Shown one piece after another: positions 1 to 12,196 of a stretch of 64,000 nt of DNA; position 1 is the stretch's first letter, and every line of letters starts with the position of its first letter. The DNA is from Sphingomonas sp. PR090111-T3T-6A. Its GTDB lineage: Bacteria > Pseudomonadota > Alphaproteobacteria > Sphingomonadales > Sphingomonadaceae. Made by a program: the position numbers and the translations under genes. The notes below the pieces were generated by a model. The model ran no database searches. It saw nothing but the letters and a program-made list of their open reading frames with translations, and had not been told where the DNA came from. Location: assembly GCF_000383095.1 (NCBI RefSeq), contig NZ_AORL01000010.1, forward strand, positions 248,001 through 312,000. The letters are read 5' to 3'.

Positions 1-1283
1 CGGAGCGTCTCTATCCGCAGACCACGCTCGCTGCCCATGTGCTCGGCTGGACCGACATCGACGGGCGCGGCGTGTTCGGCATGGAGAAGGTGCTGAACAA
101 CCGCCTGCTCGATCCGAACAAACGCGGCACGCCGGTGTCGCTATCGATCGACAGCCGCGTGCAGGCGGCGATGGAGGCGGAGCTGGGCGCCGCCGTGCAG
201 AAGTTCACCGCGGCCGGCGGCGAGGGCCTCGTGCTCGACGTGCGCACGGGCGAGGTGATCGCGATGACCTCGTTCCCGACCTTCAACCCCAATGATCCGG
301 GCGCGACGCCGATCGCCGCGTTGAAGAACAATGCCACCCAGTCGGTCTATGAGCTGGGCTCCACCTTCAAGGCGATCACCATCGCCAACGCCATCGACAG
401 CGGCGTCGTCACGTCGATGACGAAGAAGTACGACGCGACCCAGCCGCTCCAGATCGGCCGCTACAAGATCCACGACGACCATCCCGCCAATCGCTGGCTG
501 AACGTGCCGGAGATGATGGTGCTGTCGTCCAACATCGTCACCGCCCGCATCGCCGATGAACTCGGCAAGGATCGCGAGGTGGCGATGTTCCGCAAGCTCG
601 GCTTCGACAAGCCGCCGGCGGTGGAGCTGACCGGCTCGGCCCATCCGCTGTGGCCGGGCTATTGGGGGCGCACAACGGTGATGACCGTCGGCTTCGGCCA
701 CGGCATCGCGGTGACGCCGCTCAACCTCGCCATCGCCTATGCCGCGCTGGTGAACGGCGGCGTCTACCACCCGGCGACGCTGTTGAAGCGGGGACCGGAC
801 AATCCCGTGCCCGAGGGCCATCGTGTCATCTCCGAGGCGACGAGCGCGCGCGTGCGGCAGCTTCTGCGCCTCGTCGTGCTGCCGATCGCGGACGGCACCG
901 GCAAGAAGGCGGACGTGCCCGGTTTCCGGCTGGGCGGCAAGACGGGCACTGCCGAGGTGGCGCAGGGCGGCGGCTACAACCACAAGCTCAACGTCTCGAC
1001 CTTTGCGGGCGTCTTTCCGATGGATGATCCGCGCTATGTCATCATGATGACGCTCGACAGTCCGCATGGCACGAAAGATACCTTCGGCTTCACGACGGCG
1101 GCCTGGGTGGTCGGCCCCGCCATCGCGCATACGGTGGCGCGGATCGGCCCGCTGCTCGGCGTCATCCCCGACGAACGGCATGACGTCGACGAGAGCGAGC
1201 TGCTGCCGCTGCTCTGGCGGCCCGACAAGGACAAGAAGGCCGCATTGACCGGCGCCGCCGCGGCGGCACACGACAAGGACTGA
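1..1283 (+). CDS. ftsI: Peptidoglycan D,D-transpeptidase FtsI (PBP3), 5' end outside the window
   Basis: This is the C-terminal part of the septal class B penicillin-binding protein, which cross-links peptidoglycan in the periplasm at the division site. The frame is open from the first bases, so the N-terminal membrane anchor and part of the dimerisation domain are missing. The three transpeptidase motifs are visible: STFK (nt 360-371, acylated serine), SSN (nt 525-533) and KTG (nt 939-947). It ends 10 bases before murE. Its identity is supported by the position directly ahead of murE in a complete dcw cluster, where FtsI normally lies, and by the FtsW gene downstream, its usual glycosyltransferase partner. 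Confidence 0.96.
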   Translation, partial: ERLYPQTTLAAHVLGWTDIDGRGVFGMEKVLNNRLLDPNKRGTPVSLSIDSRVQAAMEAELGAAVQKFTAAGGEGLVLDVRTGEVIAMTSFPTFNPNDPGATPIAALKNNATQSVYELGSTFKAITIANAIDSGVVTSMTKKYDATQPLQIGRYKIHDDHPANRWLNVPEMMVLSSNIVTARIADELGKDREVAMFRKLGFDKPPAVELTGSAHPLWPGYWGRTTVMTVGFGHGIAVTPLNLAIAYAALVNGGVYHPATLLKRGPDNPVPEGHRVISEATSARVRQLLRLVVLPIADGTGKKADVPGFRLGGKTGTAEVAQGGGYNHKLNVSTFAGVFPMDDPRYVIMMTLDSPHGTKDTFGFTTAAWVVGPAIAHTVARIGPLLGVIPDERHDVDESELLPLLWRPDKDKKAALTGAAAAAHDKD

Positions 1284-1293
1284 GATCGAAGGC

Positions 1294-2739
1294 ATGAAAC
1301 TGGGCGAATTGATCGAAGGACTGTCGGGCCCAGCGGGCGAGGCACGGGTGACAGGCTGCGCGATCGACCATCGCAAGGTGGCGCCCGGCACGGTGTTCGG
1401 CGCCTTTCGCGGCGCGGTCCGCAATGGCGAGGACTTCATCGCAGGCGCGGTCGAGGCCGGCGCCGTCGCCGTCGTCGCGCGACCGGAAGCGAACGTGCCG
1501 GCCGGAGCACTCCACATCGCTGACGCCGAGCCGCGCCGCGCCTTCGCGCGCATCGCGGCACATTTCTTCGCGCCTTTCCCCGAGACGGTGGTTGCCGTCA
1601 CCGGCACCAACGGCAAGACCTCGACCGTCGAGCTGACCCGTCAGTTGTGGCGGATGCAGGGGCATGTCGCCGCCTCGATCGGCACGCTCGGCGTCACCAC
1701 CACCGATGCCGAGGGCAATGCCCAGCAGGTCTCGACCGGGCTCACCACGCCCGACATCGTGACCTTCCTCTCCAACATGGCGGGCCTTCGGATGGAGGGC
1801 GTCACCCACGCCGCGTTCGAGGCCTCCAGCCACGGTCTCGCCCAGTTCCGCACCGAGGGCCTGCCCGTGCGTGTCGGCGCCTTCACCAACCTGACGCGCG
1901 ACCATCTCGACTATCACGGCACGATGGAGGCCTATCTCGAGGCCAAGCTGCGCCTGTTCACCGAGGTGGTGGACCGCGACGGCACGGCCGTGGTGTGGGC
2001 GGACGATCCGGCCTCCACGCGCGTTGCCGAGATCGCGCAGGAGCGGGGGCTGAAGCTCATCAGCGTCGGCACAAGGGGCGAGACGCTCAAGCTCGTCGAT
2101 CGCCAGCCGACCCAGCTCGGCCAGAACCTCCTGATCGAGGCTGAGGGCAAGACCCACAAGGTCAACCTGCCGCTGATCGGCGCCTATCAGGCGGCGAACG
2201 CGCTGGTGGCGACCGGCTTCGCGCTGGCGACGGGCGGTAAGCTCGCCGACGTGCTGGCCGGCATGGCGCGCCTCCAGCCGGTGCGCGGGCGTCTGGAGCG
2301 CGCGGTCATCACGGCGAAGGGCGCGCCGGTCTATGTCGATTATGCCCACACGCCTGATGGCCTTCAGGCCGCGATCGAGGCACTGAAGCCCCATGCGAAG
2401 GATCGCCTGATCGTCGTGTTCGGCGCAGGCGGGGATCGCGATACCGGCAAGCGTCCCGAGATGGGAGCGATCGCCGCCAAGATGGCGGATGTCGCCATCG
2501 TCACCGACGACAATCCGCGCACCGAAGACCCGGCCTCGATCCGCGCCGCGATCATGGCGGCGGCTCCAGGCGCGCAGGAGATTGGCGATCGTCGCTCGGC
2601 CATCGCCGCTGCGGTGGTGGAGGCGGGCGAGGGGGACATCGTCCTTGTCGCTGGCAAGGGCCATGAGACGGGCCAGATCGTCGGCGATCTCGTGCTGCCG
2701 TTCGACGACGTACAGGTCGCGCGCGAGGTGGCGGCGTGA
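1294..2739 (+). CDS. murE: UDP-N-acetylmuramoyl-L-alanyl-D-glutamate--2,6-diaminopimelate ligase
   Basis: Cytoplasmic Mur ligase that adds meso-diaminopimelate to UDP-MurNAc-L-Ala-D-Glu using ATP. The protein has 481 residues, normal for MurE. The ATP-binding P-loop GTNGKTS lies at about residues 104-110. A DNPR motif follows at about 407-410; in this family it marks diaminopimelate rather than lysine specificity. The ATG start is 10 bases after the ftsI stop. Its end overlaps the GTG start of murF by four bases (GTGA), which suggests translational coupling. Confidence 0.97.
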   Translation: MKLGELIEGLSGPAGEARVTGCAIDHRKVAPGTVFGAFRGAVRNGEDFIAGAVEAGAVAVVARPEANVPAGALHIADAEPRRAFARIAAHFFAPFPETVVAVTGTNGKTSTVELTRQLWRMQGHVAASIGTLGVTTTDAEGNAQQVSTGLTTPDIVTFLSNMAGLRMEGVTHAAFEASSHGLAQFRTEGLPVRVGAFTNLTRDHLDYHGTMEAYLEAKLRLFTEVVDRDGTAVVWADDPASTRVAEIAQERGLKLISVGTRGETLKLVDRQPTQLGQNLLIEAEGKTHKVNLPLIGAYQAANALVATGFALATGGKLADVLAGMARLQPVRGRLERAVITAKGAPVYVDYAHTPDGLQAAIEALKPHAKDRLIVVFGAGGDRDTGKRPEMGAIAAKMADVAIVTDDNPRTEDPASIRAAIMAAAPGAQEIGDRRSAIAAAVVEAGEGDIVLVAGKGHETGQIVGDLVLPFDDVQVAREVAA

Positions 2740-4106
2740 GCCTCTGGACCTCCGCCGCCGTCGCGGCCGCGACAGGCGGCAAGGCTTCGGCTGACTTCGC
2801 CATCTCCGGTGTCGCCTATGACTCGCGGGAAGTCGGCCCCGGCGACCTGTTCGTCGCACTGAAAGGCGAGGCGACCGACGGGCATCGCTTCGTGGCCCAA
2901 GCCTTCGCGCAGGGTGCGGCAGGCGTGATCGTCTCCGAGCCGGTAGACGGCCCGCACATCCTCGTCGCCGACACCACGGCGGCGCTCAACGCGCTCGGCG
3001 CGGCGTCGCGGGCACGGACCGAGGCGAAGATCATCGGCGTCACCGGGTCGGTCGGCAAGACGGGGACCAAGGAGGCACTCTACGCTGCTTTGGACCGCGC
3101 CGTGCCGGGCCGCGTGCATCGTTCGGTGAAGAGCTACAACAACCATGTCGGCGTGCCACTCAGCCTCGCGCGGATGCCGGCGGAGACGCGCTTCGGCGTG
3201 TTCGAGATGGGCATGAACCATGCTGGCGAACTGGATACGCTGACGAAGCTTGTCCGCCCGCATGTCGCGCTGGTGACGGCGATCGCGCCGGCGCATTCGG
3301 CCTTCTTCTCCGGGGAGGAGGCTATTGCCGATGCCAAGGGCGAGATCTTCCGCGGGCTCGAACCCGGCGGCACCGCGATCGTCCCGTTCGATAGTCCGCA
3401 CCGGGATCGCCTGATTGCGGCGGCAGAGCCCTATGCGGCGCATATCGTCACCTTCGGTCGCGCGCCCGGCGCCGATGTTCGCGCCACCGAGGCGGTGCGC
3501 AGCGCCGCTGGTACGCTCGTCAACGTCAAGCTGCCCAAGGGCCATCTCACCTGCACGATCGGGCTTCCCGGCGAGCATTGGGTGTCGAACGCGCTCGCCG
3601 TTCTCGCCGCCGTCGAGGCGGTGAGGGGCGATCTCGCCGCCGCCGGGCTCGCGCTCGGCGAGATGAGCGGGCTCCCCGGCCGTGGTGCGCGCCGCACCGT
3701 CGTGCTGGAGAAGGGCGAGGCGCTGCTGATCGACGAGAGCTATAACGCCAACCCCGCCTCCATGGCCGCGACCATCCACGAGCTGGGGCAAGAGCGGGCC
3801 ACGCGCCGCATCGCGCTCTTGGGCGAGATGCGCGAGCTGGGCGAGGGATCGGCCGGCTATCACGCCGCGCTCGCCCAGCCGCTGATCGAGGCCCGCACGC
3901 AGGCCGTGATCCTCGTCGGCGAGGGTATGGCGCCGCTGGCCGAATCGCTTGCAGGGCACATGGATGTCGCGCATGTCGCCGACGCTGCAACCGCGAAGGA
4001 CAGGCTGGCGGAGATGCTCCGCCCCGGCGACGCGGTGCTCGTCAAAGGTTCCAACGCCATCGGGCTCGCGCGCGTCGTTCAGGCGCTGGCGGGGGAAATC
4101 GCCTAA
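2736..4106 (+). CDS. murF: UDP-N-acetylmuramoyl-tripeptide--D-alanyl-D-alanine ligase
   Basis: Adds the D-Ala-D-Ala dipeptide made by Ddl (encoded at 11.2 kb) to the UDP-MurNAc tripeptide, completing the soluble pentapeptide precursor. The protein has 456 residues, a Mur-ligase P-loop [11 protein letters not shown] at about residues 100-112, and the C-terminal Mur ligase domain. The GTG start overlaps the murE stop (GTGA), and its TAA shares one base with the mraY ATG (TAATG). Both junctions imply one polycistronic message. Confidence 0.97.
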   Translation: MSLWTSAAVAAATGGKASADFAISGVAYDSREVGPGDLFVALKGEATDGHRFVAQAFAQGAAGVIVSEPVDGPHILVADTTAALNALGAASRARTEAKIIGVTGSVGKTGTKEALYAALDRAVPGRVHRSVKSYNNHVGVPLSLARMPAETRFGVFEMGMNHAGELDTLTKLVRPHVALVTAIAPAHSAFFSGEEAIADAKGEIFRGLEPGGTAIVPFDSPHRDRLIAAAEPYAAHIVTFGRAPGADVRATEAVRSAAGTLVNVKLPKGHLTCTIGLPGEHWVSNALAVLAAVEAVRGDLAAAGLALGEMSGLPGRGARRTVVLEKGEALLIDESYNANPASMAATIHELGQERATRRIALLGEMRELGEGSAGYHAALAQPLIEARTQAVILVGEGMAPLAESLAGHMDVAHVADAATAKDRLAEMLRPGDAVLVKGSNAIGLARVVQALAGEIA

Positions 4107-5176
4107 TGCTTTACCTTCTCGCCGAATATCTGGGTTTTCCCCACGCGCTCAATCTGGTGCGCTACATCACCTTCCGCGCGGGCGCGGCCGCGATCACGGC
4201 GTTGTTCCTCGGCCTTATCATCGGGCCGAAGTTCATCGGCTGGCTGCGCATCCGGCAGGGCAAGGGCCAGCCGATCCGCACCGACGGCCCGCAGACGCAC
4301 CTCGCCAAGCGCGGCACGCCGACGATGGGCGGGCTGATGATCCTGACCAGCCTCGTCGTCTCGATGCTGCTGTGGATGGACCTCTCCAACCGCTACACCT
4401 GGGCAGTGCTGTTCGTGACGCTGGGCTTCGGCGCGATCGGCTTCCTCGACGATTACGACAAGGTGAAGAAGCGCTCGACCAAGGGCGTGTCGGGCAAGGC
4501 GCGCCTCGCGGCTGAGTTCCTGATCGCGGGCATCGCGAGCTACCTCATCATCAACATGGGCAACACCCATCTCTACCTGCCCTTCTACAACGGGCCGGTG
4601 ATCGATCTGGGCTGGTTCTATGTGCCGTTCGCCGCCTTCACGATCGTGTCGTTCGGCAACGCGGTGAACCTGACGGACGGGCTCGACGGCCTTGCGACGA
4701 TGCCGGTCATCATCGCCTGCCTCGCCTTCTTCGTGATCTCCTATCTGGTCGGCAACGCCAAGTTCGCGACCTATCTGGGCATCCCGCACGTTCCGGGCGC
4801 GGGCGAGCTGACGCTGATCTGCGCCGCGATCATCGGGGCGGGGCTGGCATTCCTGTGGTTCAACGCGCCGCCGGCTGCCGTCTTCATGGGCGACACCGGC
4901 AGCCTCGCACTCGGCGGCGCGCTCGGCACCATCGCGGTGGTCGCGCACCATGAGATCGTGCTGGGCATCGTCGGCGGCCTGTTCGTGGTCGAAGCGTTGT
5001 CGGTCATCATCCAGGTGTTCTTCTACAAGCGCACCGGCAAGCGCGTGTTCAAGATGGCCCCCATCCACCATCATTTCGAGCAGATCGGCTGGTCCGAGCC
5101 GACCGTGGTGATCCGTTTCTGGATCATCGCCTTCGTGCTGGCGCTGGCGGGTCTCGCCACGCTGAAGCTCCGGTGA
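4106..5176 (+). CDS. mraY: Phospho-N-acetylmuramoyl-pentapeptide transferase
   Basis: Integral membrane enzyme that transfers phospho-MurNAc-pentapeptide to undecaprenyl phosphate to form lipid I. It has 356 residues and about ten hydrophobic segments. The family signatures are present: FLDDYDK at about residue 112, the [10 protein letters not shown] loop at about 188, and PIHHHFE near the C-terminus at about 318. The start overlaps the end of murF by one base, and the end overlaps murD by four (GTGA). Confidence 0.97.
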   Translation: MLYLLAEYLGFPHALNLVRYITFRAGAAAITALFLGLIIGPKFIGWLRIRQGKGQPIRTDGPQTHLAKRGTPTMGGLMILTSLVVSMLLWMDLSNRYTWAVLFVTLGFGAIGFLDDYDKVKKRSTKGVSGKARLAAEFLIAGIASYLIINMGNTHLYLPFYNGPVIDLGWFYVPFAAFTIVSFGNAVNLTDGLDGLATMPVIIACLAFFVISYLVGNAKFATYLGIPHVPGAGELTLICAAIIGAGLAFLWFNAPPAAVFMGDTGSLALGGALGTIAVVAHHEIVLGIVGGLFVVEALSVIIQVFFYKRTGKRVFKMAPIHHHFEQIGWSEPTVVIRFWIIAFVLALAGLATLKLR

Positions 5177-6534
5177 TCGCCTCCTCCGCCTTCTGGGGGA
5201 AGCGCTATGTGGTGCTGGGGCTCGCGCGCTCCGGCCTCGCCACGGTGCGGACCCTGATCGAGAGCGGCGCCCACGTCACCGCGTGGGACAGCCGGGCCGA
5301 GGCGCGCGCCATCGTGCCGGCCGGTGCGAAGCTGGGCGATCCGATGGTGATCGACCTCAGCGCCTATAACGCCGTCATCGTCTCGCCGGGCGTGCCACTC
5401 AATTCGCACCCGATCGCGGCGCGCGCGAAGGAAGCGGGCGTGCCGGTGATCGGCGATATCGAGCTGTTCGCGTTGGCGCGGGCCTCGCTGCCCAGGCACA
5501 AGGTCGTCGGCATCACCGGCACCAACGGCAAGTCGACCACCACCGCACTGATCCACCACATCCTCCAGACGGCGGGCGTGCCGACGACGATGGGCGGCAA
5601 TATCGGGCTCCCGATTCTCGGGCAGGAGCCGCTGCCGGAAGGCGGCGTCTATGTGCTGGAGCTGTCGAGCTTCCAGATCGACCTGACGCACAGCCTCGCC
5701 TGCGACGTGGCGGTCATCACCAACATCACGCCGGATCATCTCGACCGTTATGACGGCTTCGCGGGCTATGCCGCCTCCAAGGCGCGGCTGTTCGCGATGC
5801 AGCAGGTCGGGCAGGTCGCCGTGATCGCCGTCGACGACGACGAGACGCGCGCGCTGGCCGAGCGGCTCTCGACGCCGCCCGCTCCGCCGCTGGCGATGGA
5901 GGGGATGCTGGGCTCGGCGATCCCGATGCCCATGCCCGCGACCGGGCCGACCGTCGTCGAGGTGACGGCGGCGACCGTGAAGGACCAGTCGGCATGGCCG
6001 GCGCTTCAGGGGCCGCACAATGCGCAGAACGTCGCGGTGGCGGTGGCCGTCGCCCGTGCGCTGCGCATCACCAAGGCGGTGATCCAGCGCGCGCTGGAGA
6101 CCTATCCCGGTCTGCCGCACCGCATGGAGCGTGTCGCGGAGATCGAGGGCGTGCTCTACGTCAACGACAGCAAGGCGACCAACGCGACCTCGGCCGCGCC
6201 TGCGCTCGGGGCCTATCCGCGCGTCCACTGGATTTTGGGCGGCCGCCGCAAGACCGACGATCTCGACGCCTGCGTGCCCTTCTACGGCCATGTCGTGGCG
6301 GCCTACACCATTGGGGAGTCGGCCGAGCTGTTCGAGAAGATCCTGCTCGAAGCCGGCATCCACGCCACCAACTGCGGCACGCTCGACAAGGCGGTGCGGC
6401 AGGCGGCGGGCGTGGCGCGCGTCGGCGAGACGGTGCTGCTGTCGCCGGCCTGCGCCTCCTACGATCAGTTCAGCGATTATGAGGCACGGGGCGAGGCGTT
6501 CCGCGTCGCCGTGGCGGGGCTGGAGGCGCGCTGA
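5173..6534 (+). CDS. murD: UDP-N-acetylmuramoyl-L-alanine--D-glutamate ligase
   Basis: Adds D-glutamate to UDP-MurNAc-L-Ala in the cytoplasm. The protein has 453 residues, with an N-terminal UDP-binding Rossmann fold (GLARSGLA near residue 17), an ATP-binding loop [11 protein letters not shown] at about residues 115-125, and the C-terminal Mur ligase domain. The GTG start lies in a GTGA overlap with mraY. Its stop shares one base with the ftsW start (TGATG). Length and order are as expected for the dcw cluster. Confidence 0.97.
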   Translation: MIASSAFWGKRYVVLGLARSGLATVRTLIESGAHVTAWDSRAEARAIVPAGAKLGDPMVIDLSAYNAVIVSPGVPLNSHPIAARAKEAGVPVIGDIELFALARASLPRHKVVGITGTNGKSTTTALIHHILQTAGVPTTMGGNIGLPILGQEPLPEGGVYVLELSSFQIDLTHSLACDVAVITNITPDHLDRYDGFAGYAASKARLFAMQQVGQVAVIAVDDDETRALAERLSTPPAPPLAMEGMLGSAIPMPMPATGPTVVEVTAATVKDQSAWPALQGPHNAQNVAVAVAVARALRITKAVIQRALETYPGLPHRMERVAEIEGVLYVNDSKATNATSAAPALGAYPRVHWILGGRRKTDDLDACVPFYGHVVAAYTIGESAELFEKILLEAGIHATNCGTLDKAVRQAAGVARVGETVLLSPACASYDQFSDYEARGEAFRVAVAGLEAR

Positions 6535-7757
6535 TGAAGATGGACGCGGTCACCACGACCAGCAGCCGCAAGGCCAAGCTCCGCAACGGCAAGGCTCCGC
6601 GCCTCGGCCGGGCGGATCGCTCGGCGCTGGGCCGCTGGTTCTGGGAGATCGACCTCGTCCTGCTCGCACTGGTGACGGTGCTGATCGGCATCGGCCTGAT
6701 CGCGGTGGCCGCGGCCTCGCCGGCGGCGGGGGTGCGCTATTCGGACGGCGCGGTGCAGTTCCCGCCGCTCTATTATTTCTACCGCCAGTGCATCTGGCTC
6801 GCGATCGGCGTGCCGGTGATGTTCGTCGTCTCGATGCTGCCCAAGGATCTGGCGCGCCGGCTCTGCCTGATCGGCGCGGCGGTGTTCGTCGTGGCGTTGG
6901 CACTGACCCCCTTCATCGGCCATCAGGTGAACGGCGCGCGGCGCTGGCTCGGCGTCGGCATGGCGCAGGTGCAGCCGTCGGAGTTTCTGAAGCCCCTCTA
7001 TGTGGTGGCGATGGCGTGGCTGCTGTCGCTGAAGCAGCATGACCGGACGCTTCCGGTGGTGCCGATCAGCTTCCTCGCGACCGGCTTCATCGCCGCCTGC
7101 CTGATGAAGCAGCCGGACTTCGGCCAGACCGTGATCTTCCTGCTGATGTGGACGGCGCTGCTGACGCTTTCGGGCGCGCCGCTCAAGGGGCTGGCGGCGC
7201 TGGGCGGGCTCGGCGTGGCGGCGGTGGTTGCGGCCTATCTGTTCTACCCGGTGGCGACGCTGCGCATTAACAACTTCCTCTTCCAGTCGGGCGACACCTA
7301 TCAGGTGGACTCGGCGCGCCGCACGCTGATGCATGGCGGCCTGTTTGGCACCGGGCCGGGCGCGGGGACGATGAAGTTCAAGCTGCCCGAGCCGCACACC
7401 GATTACATCTTCTCGGTGATCGGCGAGGAGTTCGGCCTGATCGCCTGCCTCGCGATCGCGCTGATCTATGTGGCGATCCTCGTGCGCGTGTTCGTGAAGC
7501 TGCTCGACGAGGAGGACCAGTTCATCCTGCTCGCGGGCGCCGGCCTCGCCACGCAGTTCGGCGCGCAGGCGATCATCAACATGGCGGTGAACGTCCAGCT
7601 TGCGCCGTCGAAGGGCATGACGCTGCCGTTCATCTCTTATGGTGGTTCGTCGATGGTCGCGCTGTCGATGGGCTTCGGTCTGCTGCTGGCGTTCACGCGC
7701 CGGAACCCGTATCTCTCGCGTTCCCCCTATGTCGTGACATGGAACCAGAGCCGGTGA
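6534..7757 (+). CDS. ftsW: Septal peptidoglycan glycosyltransferase FtsW (SEDS family)
   Basis: Polytopic SEDS-family glycosyltransferase that polymerises lipid II at the septum together with FtsI. It has 407 residues. A basic cytoplasmic N-terminus of about 40 residues precedes about ten membrane segments. The SEDS signature PFISYGGSS is at about residue 363. Its stop overlaps the proposed GTG start of murG by four bases. Confidence 0.96.
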   Translation: MKMDAVTTTSSRKAKLRNGKAPRLGRADRSALGRWFWEIDLVLLALVTVLIGIGLIAVAAASPAAGVRYSDGAVQFPPLYYFYRQCIWLAIGVPVMFVVSMLPKDLARRLCLIGAAVFVVALALTPFIGHQVNGARRWLGVGMAQVQPSEFLKPLYVVAMAWLLSLKQHDRTLPVVPISFLATGFIAACLMKQPDFGQTVIFLLMWTALLTLSGAPLKGLAALGGLGVAAVVAAYLFYPVATLRINNFLFQSGDTYQVDSARRTLMHGGLFGTGPGAGTMKFKLPEPHTDYIFSVIGEEFGLIACLAIALIYVAILVRVFVKLLDEEDQFILLAGAGLATQFGAQAIINMAVNVQLAPSKGMTLPFISYGGSSMVALSMGFGLLLAFTRRNPYLSRSPYVVTWNQSR

Positions 7758-8904
7758 GCAAAACGCCCGCCCAGATCAGACGTCATTTCCTGCTGGCCGC
7801 CGGCGGCACCGGCGGTCACATGATTCCTGCCCACGCGCTGGCCGAGGAGCTGATGCGCCGCGGGCACAAGGTCGCGCTGGTGACGGACGCGCGTGGGGCG
7901 AAGATTCCCGGCCTGTTCGACGGCGTGGACGTGCATGTCCTGCCGGCGGGGCGTCTCGGCGGTGGCATCCTCGGCTGGATCAAGGCGGCGGGCGGTATCT
8001 GGCGTGGCCGCAAGGCGGCAAGGGCGCTGATCCGCGAGTTCGAGCCGGCGGCCGTTGTGGGCTTCGGCGGCTATCCCGCGCTGCCGACCTTGCTCGCTGC
8101 GCTGTCGCTCAAGGTGCCGACCGCGCTTCATGAGCAGAACGCCGTGCTGGGCCGCGTCAATCGCCTGCTCGCGCGCCGCGTGGATGCGCTGGCGACGGCC
8201 TATCATCAGGTCGATCGCGTGCCGAACGGCATCGAGCCGATCGTGGTCGGCAATCCGGTCCGCGCCGAAATCCTCGCGCTGCGCGACCAGCCTTACCCGC
8301 CGCTCGGCGAGGACGGCGTCTTCCGTCTGCTGGTGACGGGCGGGTCGCAGGGCGCGTCGGTGCTCTCGACCGTGGTGCCCGATGCGCTGGGCCTGCTCCC
8401 GATCGTGCTGCGCCAGCGCCTTCAGGTGACGCAGCAGTGCCGCCCCGAGGACATCGAGAAAGTCCGCGCGCGCTATGCCGAGCTGGACATCCCCGCCGAC
8501 CTCGCCACCTATCTCGGCGACCTGCCCGAGCGGCTGGGCTGGTCGCATCTCTTCGTCGGGCGCTCCGGCGCGTCGAGCATCGCGGAGCTGACCGCCGCGG
8601 GCCGCCCCGCCATCCTCGTGCCGCTGCCGTCCGCCATGGACGACCACCAGACCGCCAATGCGCGCGAGATGGCGGCGTCGGGCGGCGCGCGCTCGATCCC
8701 GCAGGCGCGCTTCACCCCGGTCGAGCTGGCCAAGCAGATGCAGAAGATGGCGCTCGAACCCGGCGCGCTGGAGAATGCCGCGCGCCGCGCCCGCGAGGCC
8801 GGCTATCCCAATGCGACGTCGGACCTCGCCGACCTCGTCGAGAATCTCAGCGGGCCGACCCCGGCTCCGATCCAACCCACTACAGACCTCAAGGAAGCAT
8901 TCGC

Positions 8905-8908
<4 letters not shown>
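7754..8908 (+). CDS. murG: Undecaprenyldiphospho-muramoylpentapeptide beta-N-acetylglucosaminyltransferase
   Basis: Peripheral membrane GT28 glycosyltransferase that converts lipid I to lipid II using UDP-GlcNAc. The glycine-rich loop [13 protein letters not shown] is near the N-terminus, and the UDP-GlcNAc region (SGASSIAEL) is in the C-terminal half. I chose the GTG at 7754 because it gives the same GTGA overlap seen at other junctions here. An in-frame ATG at 7739 would overlap ftsW by 19 bases and has no Shine-Dalgarno-like sequence. With the 7754 start the protein has 384 residues, close to the family norm. Confidence 0.95.
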
Positions 8909-10328
<1,420 letters not shown>

Positions 10329-10332
<4 letters not shown>

Positions 10333-11228
10333 GCCAGGCTGCCGTCCTGCCGAAAGTCGCAGGGCGCCTGACGAACCAGGCGCCGCTGGCGCCGCTCGTC
10401 TGGTTCAAGGCGGGCGGGGCGGCCGAGTGGCTGTTCGAGCCGAAGGACATCGATGATCTCGCCGGTTTCCTTGCCGATCTCGATCCGGCGACGCCGGTGA
10501 TGGGGCTGGGGCTCGGCTCCAACATGATCGTGCGCGACGGCGGCGTGCCGGGCGTAGTGGTGCGTCTCGGCAAGGCGTTCGCGCAGGTCGAGCGGATTGA
10601 TCCCAAGACGCTGAAGTGCGGCGGCGGGGCGAGCGGCATCCTCGTCTCCTCGGCGGCGCGGGACGCGGGGATTGCGGGCGTGGAGTTCCTGCGCTCGATC
10701 CCCGGCACGGTCGGCGGCTTCGTGCGGATGAACGGCGGCGCTTATGGCCGCGAGGTGAAGGACATCCTCGTCGAGGCCGACGTGGTGCTGCGCTCGGGCG
10801 AGCGGCGGACGCTGGCGCTCGGTGATCTCGGCTACACCTATCGCCACAGCGAGCTGCCCGAAGGCGCGATCGTCGTCTCGGCGACCTTCCGGGGCATCCC
10901 CGGCGAGCCGGAGGCTATTCAGGCCGAGATGGACCGCATCGCCGCCGAGCGCGAGGCCTCGCAGCCGCTGCGCTCCAGGACCGGCGGCTCGACCTTCAAG
11001 AATCCGCATGGCCACAAGGCCTGGGCGCTGGTCGATGCGGCGGGCTGCCGTGGGCTCAAGGTCGGTGATGCGCAGGTGTCCGAAAAGCATTGCAATTTCC
11101 TGCTCAACCTCGGTTCAGCAAGCTCCGCCGATATCGAGGAACTGGGCGAGGAAGTCCGCCGGCGCGTGAAGGCGCAGAGCGGCATCGAACTGGAATGGGA
11201 GATTCAGCGCGTGGGTGTGGCGAAGTGA
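10329..11228 (+). CDS. murB: UDP-N-acetylenolpyruvoylglucosamine reductase
   Basis: FAD- and NADPH-dependent enzyme that reduces enolpyruvyl-UDP-GlcNAc to UDP-MurNAc. The protein has 299 residues from the GTG at 10329 (GTGA overlap with murC). An upstream ATG at 10266 would add an unrelated stretch encoded by the end of murC. The FAD-binding [12 protein letters not shown] motif is near residue 62. The catalytic C-terminal domain contains [10 protein letters not shown], with the serine that protonates the intermediate in MurB. It precedes ddl with a four-base overlap. Confidence 0.97.
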
Positions 11229-12196
11229 GCGGCGTGAAGCCTCTCCATGTGGCGGTTCTGATGGGCGGCTGGTCGGCCGAGCGCGAGGTGTCGCTTTCGT
11301 CCGGGCGCGGCGTGGCGAAGGCGCTCGACAATCTGGGCCATCGTGTCGTCGCGATCGACATGGAGCGCGACATCGCCGCGAAGCTGACGCTGGCCGCGCC
11401 AGACGTGGTGTTCAACGCGCTGCACGGCACGCCCGGCGAGGACGGCGCGGTGCAGGGGATGCTCGACATCATGGGCGTGGCCTACACGCACTCGGGCCTC
11501 ACCACCTCGGTCATCGCGATCGACAAGGAGCTGACCAAGCAGGCGCTCGTTCCCCACGGCATCCGGATGCCGGCGGGCAAGGTGGTGGCGAGCGAGAGCC
11601 TCTATGCAGGCGATCCGCTGCCGCGTCCTTATGTGCTGAAGCCGGTGAACGAGGGCAGCTCGGTCGGCGTCGCGATCGTCACCGACGCCAGCAACTACGG
11701 CAACCCGATCGCCCGCGACGCCGAAGGGCCGTGGCGGCATTTCGACCATCTCCTCGCCGAGCCCTTCATCGCCGGCAAGGAGCTGACCGTCGCCGTGCTC
11801 GACGAGAAGGACGGGCCGCGCGCGCTCGCCGTCACCGAGCTGAAGATCGACAGCGGCTTCTACGACTACGAGCATAAATATACCGATGGCATCACCACCC
11901 ATGTCTGCCCGGCCGAGATCCCGGCGGACATCGCGGAGGCCGCCAAGCGCATGGCCGCCGAGGCGCATCGCCTGCTTGGCTGCCATGGCTGCTCGCGCTC
12001 GGATTTCCGCTGGGACGATACGCAGGGCGAAGCCGGCCTCTATCTGCTGGAGGTCAACACCCAGCCCGGCATGACGCCGTTGAGCCTCGTGCCCGAGCAG
12101 GCGCGGCATGTCGGCATGAGCTATGAGGCGCTTGTGCAGCGCCTGATCGAGGAAGCATTGGAGCGCAAGGCGCTGGATCGGGGGACAAAGGCGTGA
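11225..12196 (+). CDS. ddl: D-alanine--D-alanine ligase
   Basis: ATP-grasp ligase that makes the D-Ala-D-Ala dipeptide used by MurF. The protein has 323 residues from the GTG at 11225, again in a GTGA overlap. The longer frame from 11090 begins inside murB and is not supported. Visible motifs are GGWSAEREVSLSSG near the N-terminus, the KPVNEGSSVGV loop at about residue 138, and EVNTQPGMTPLS near the C-terminus, which contributes metal-binding residues. The stop overlaps ftsQ by four bases. Confidence 0.97.
   Translation: MSGVKPLHVAVLMGGWSAEREVSLSSGRGVAKALDNLGHRVVAIDMERDIAAKLTLAAPDVVFNALHGTPGEDGAVQGMLDIMGVAYTHSGLTTSVIAIDKELTKQALVPHGIRMPAGKVVASESLYAGDPLPRPYVLKPVNEGSSVGVAIVTDASNYGNPIARDAEGPWRHFDHLLAEPFIAGKELTVAVLDEKDGPRALAVTELKIDSGFYDYEHKYTDGITTHVCPAEIPADIAEAAKRMAAEAHRLLGCHGCSRSDFRWDDTQGEAGLYLLEVNTQPGMTPLSLVPEQARHVGMSYEALVQRLIEEALERKALDRGTKA

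Noticed and set aside
7739-7753. ATG start for murG 15 bases upstream of the chosen GTG
   Set aside because: No Shine-Dalgarno sequence, larger overlap with ftsW, and a break in the GTGA pattern of neighbouring junctions.
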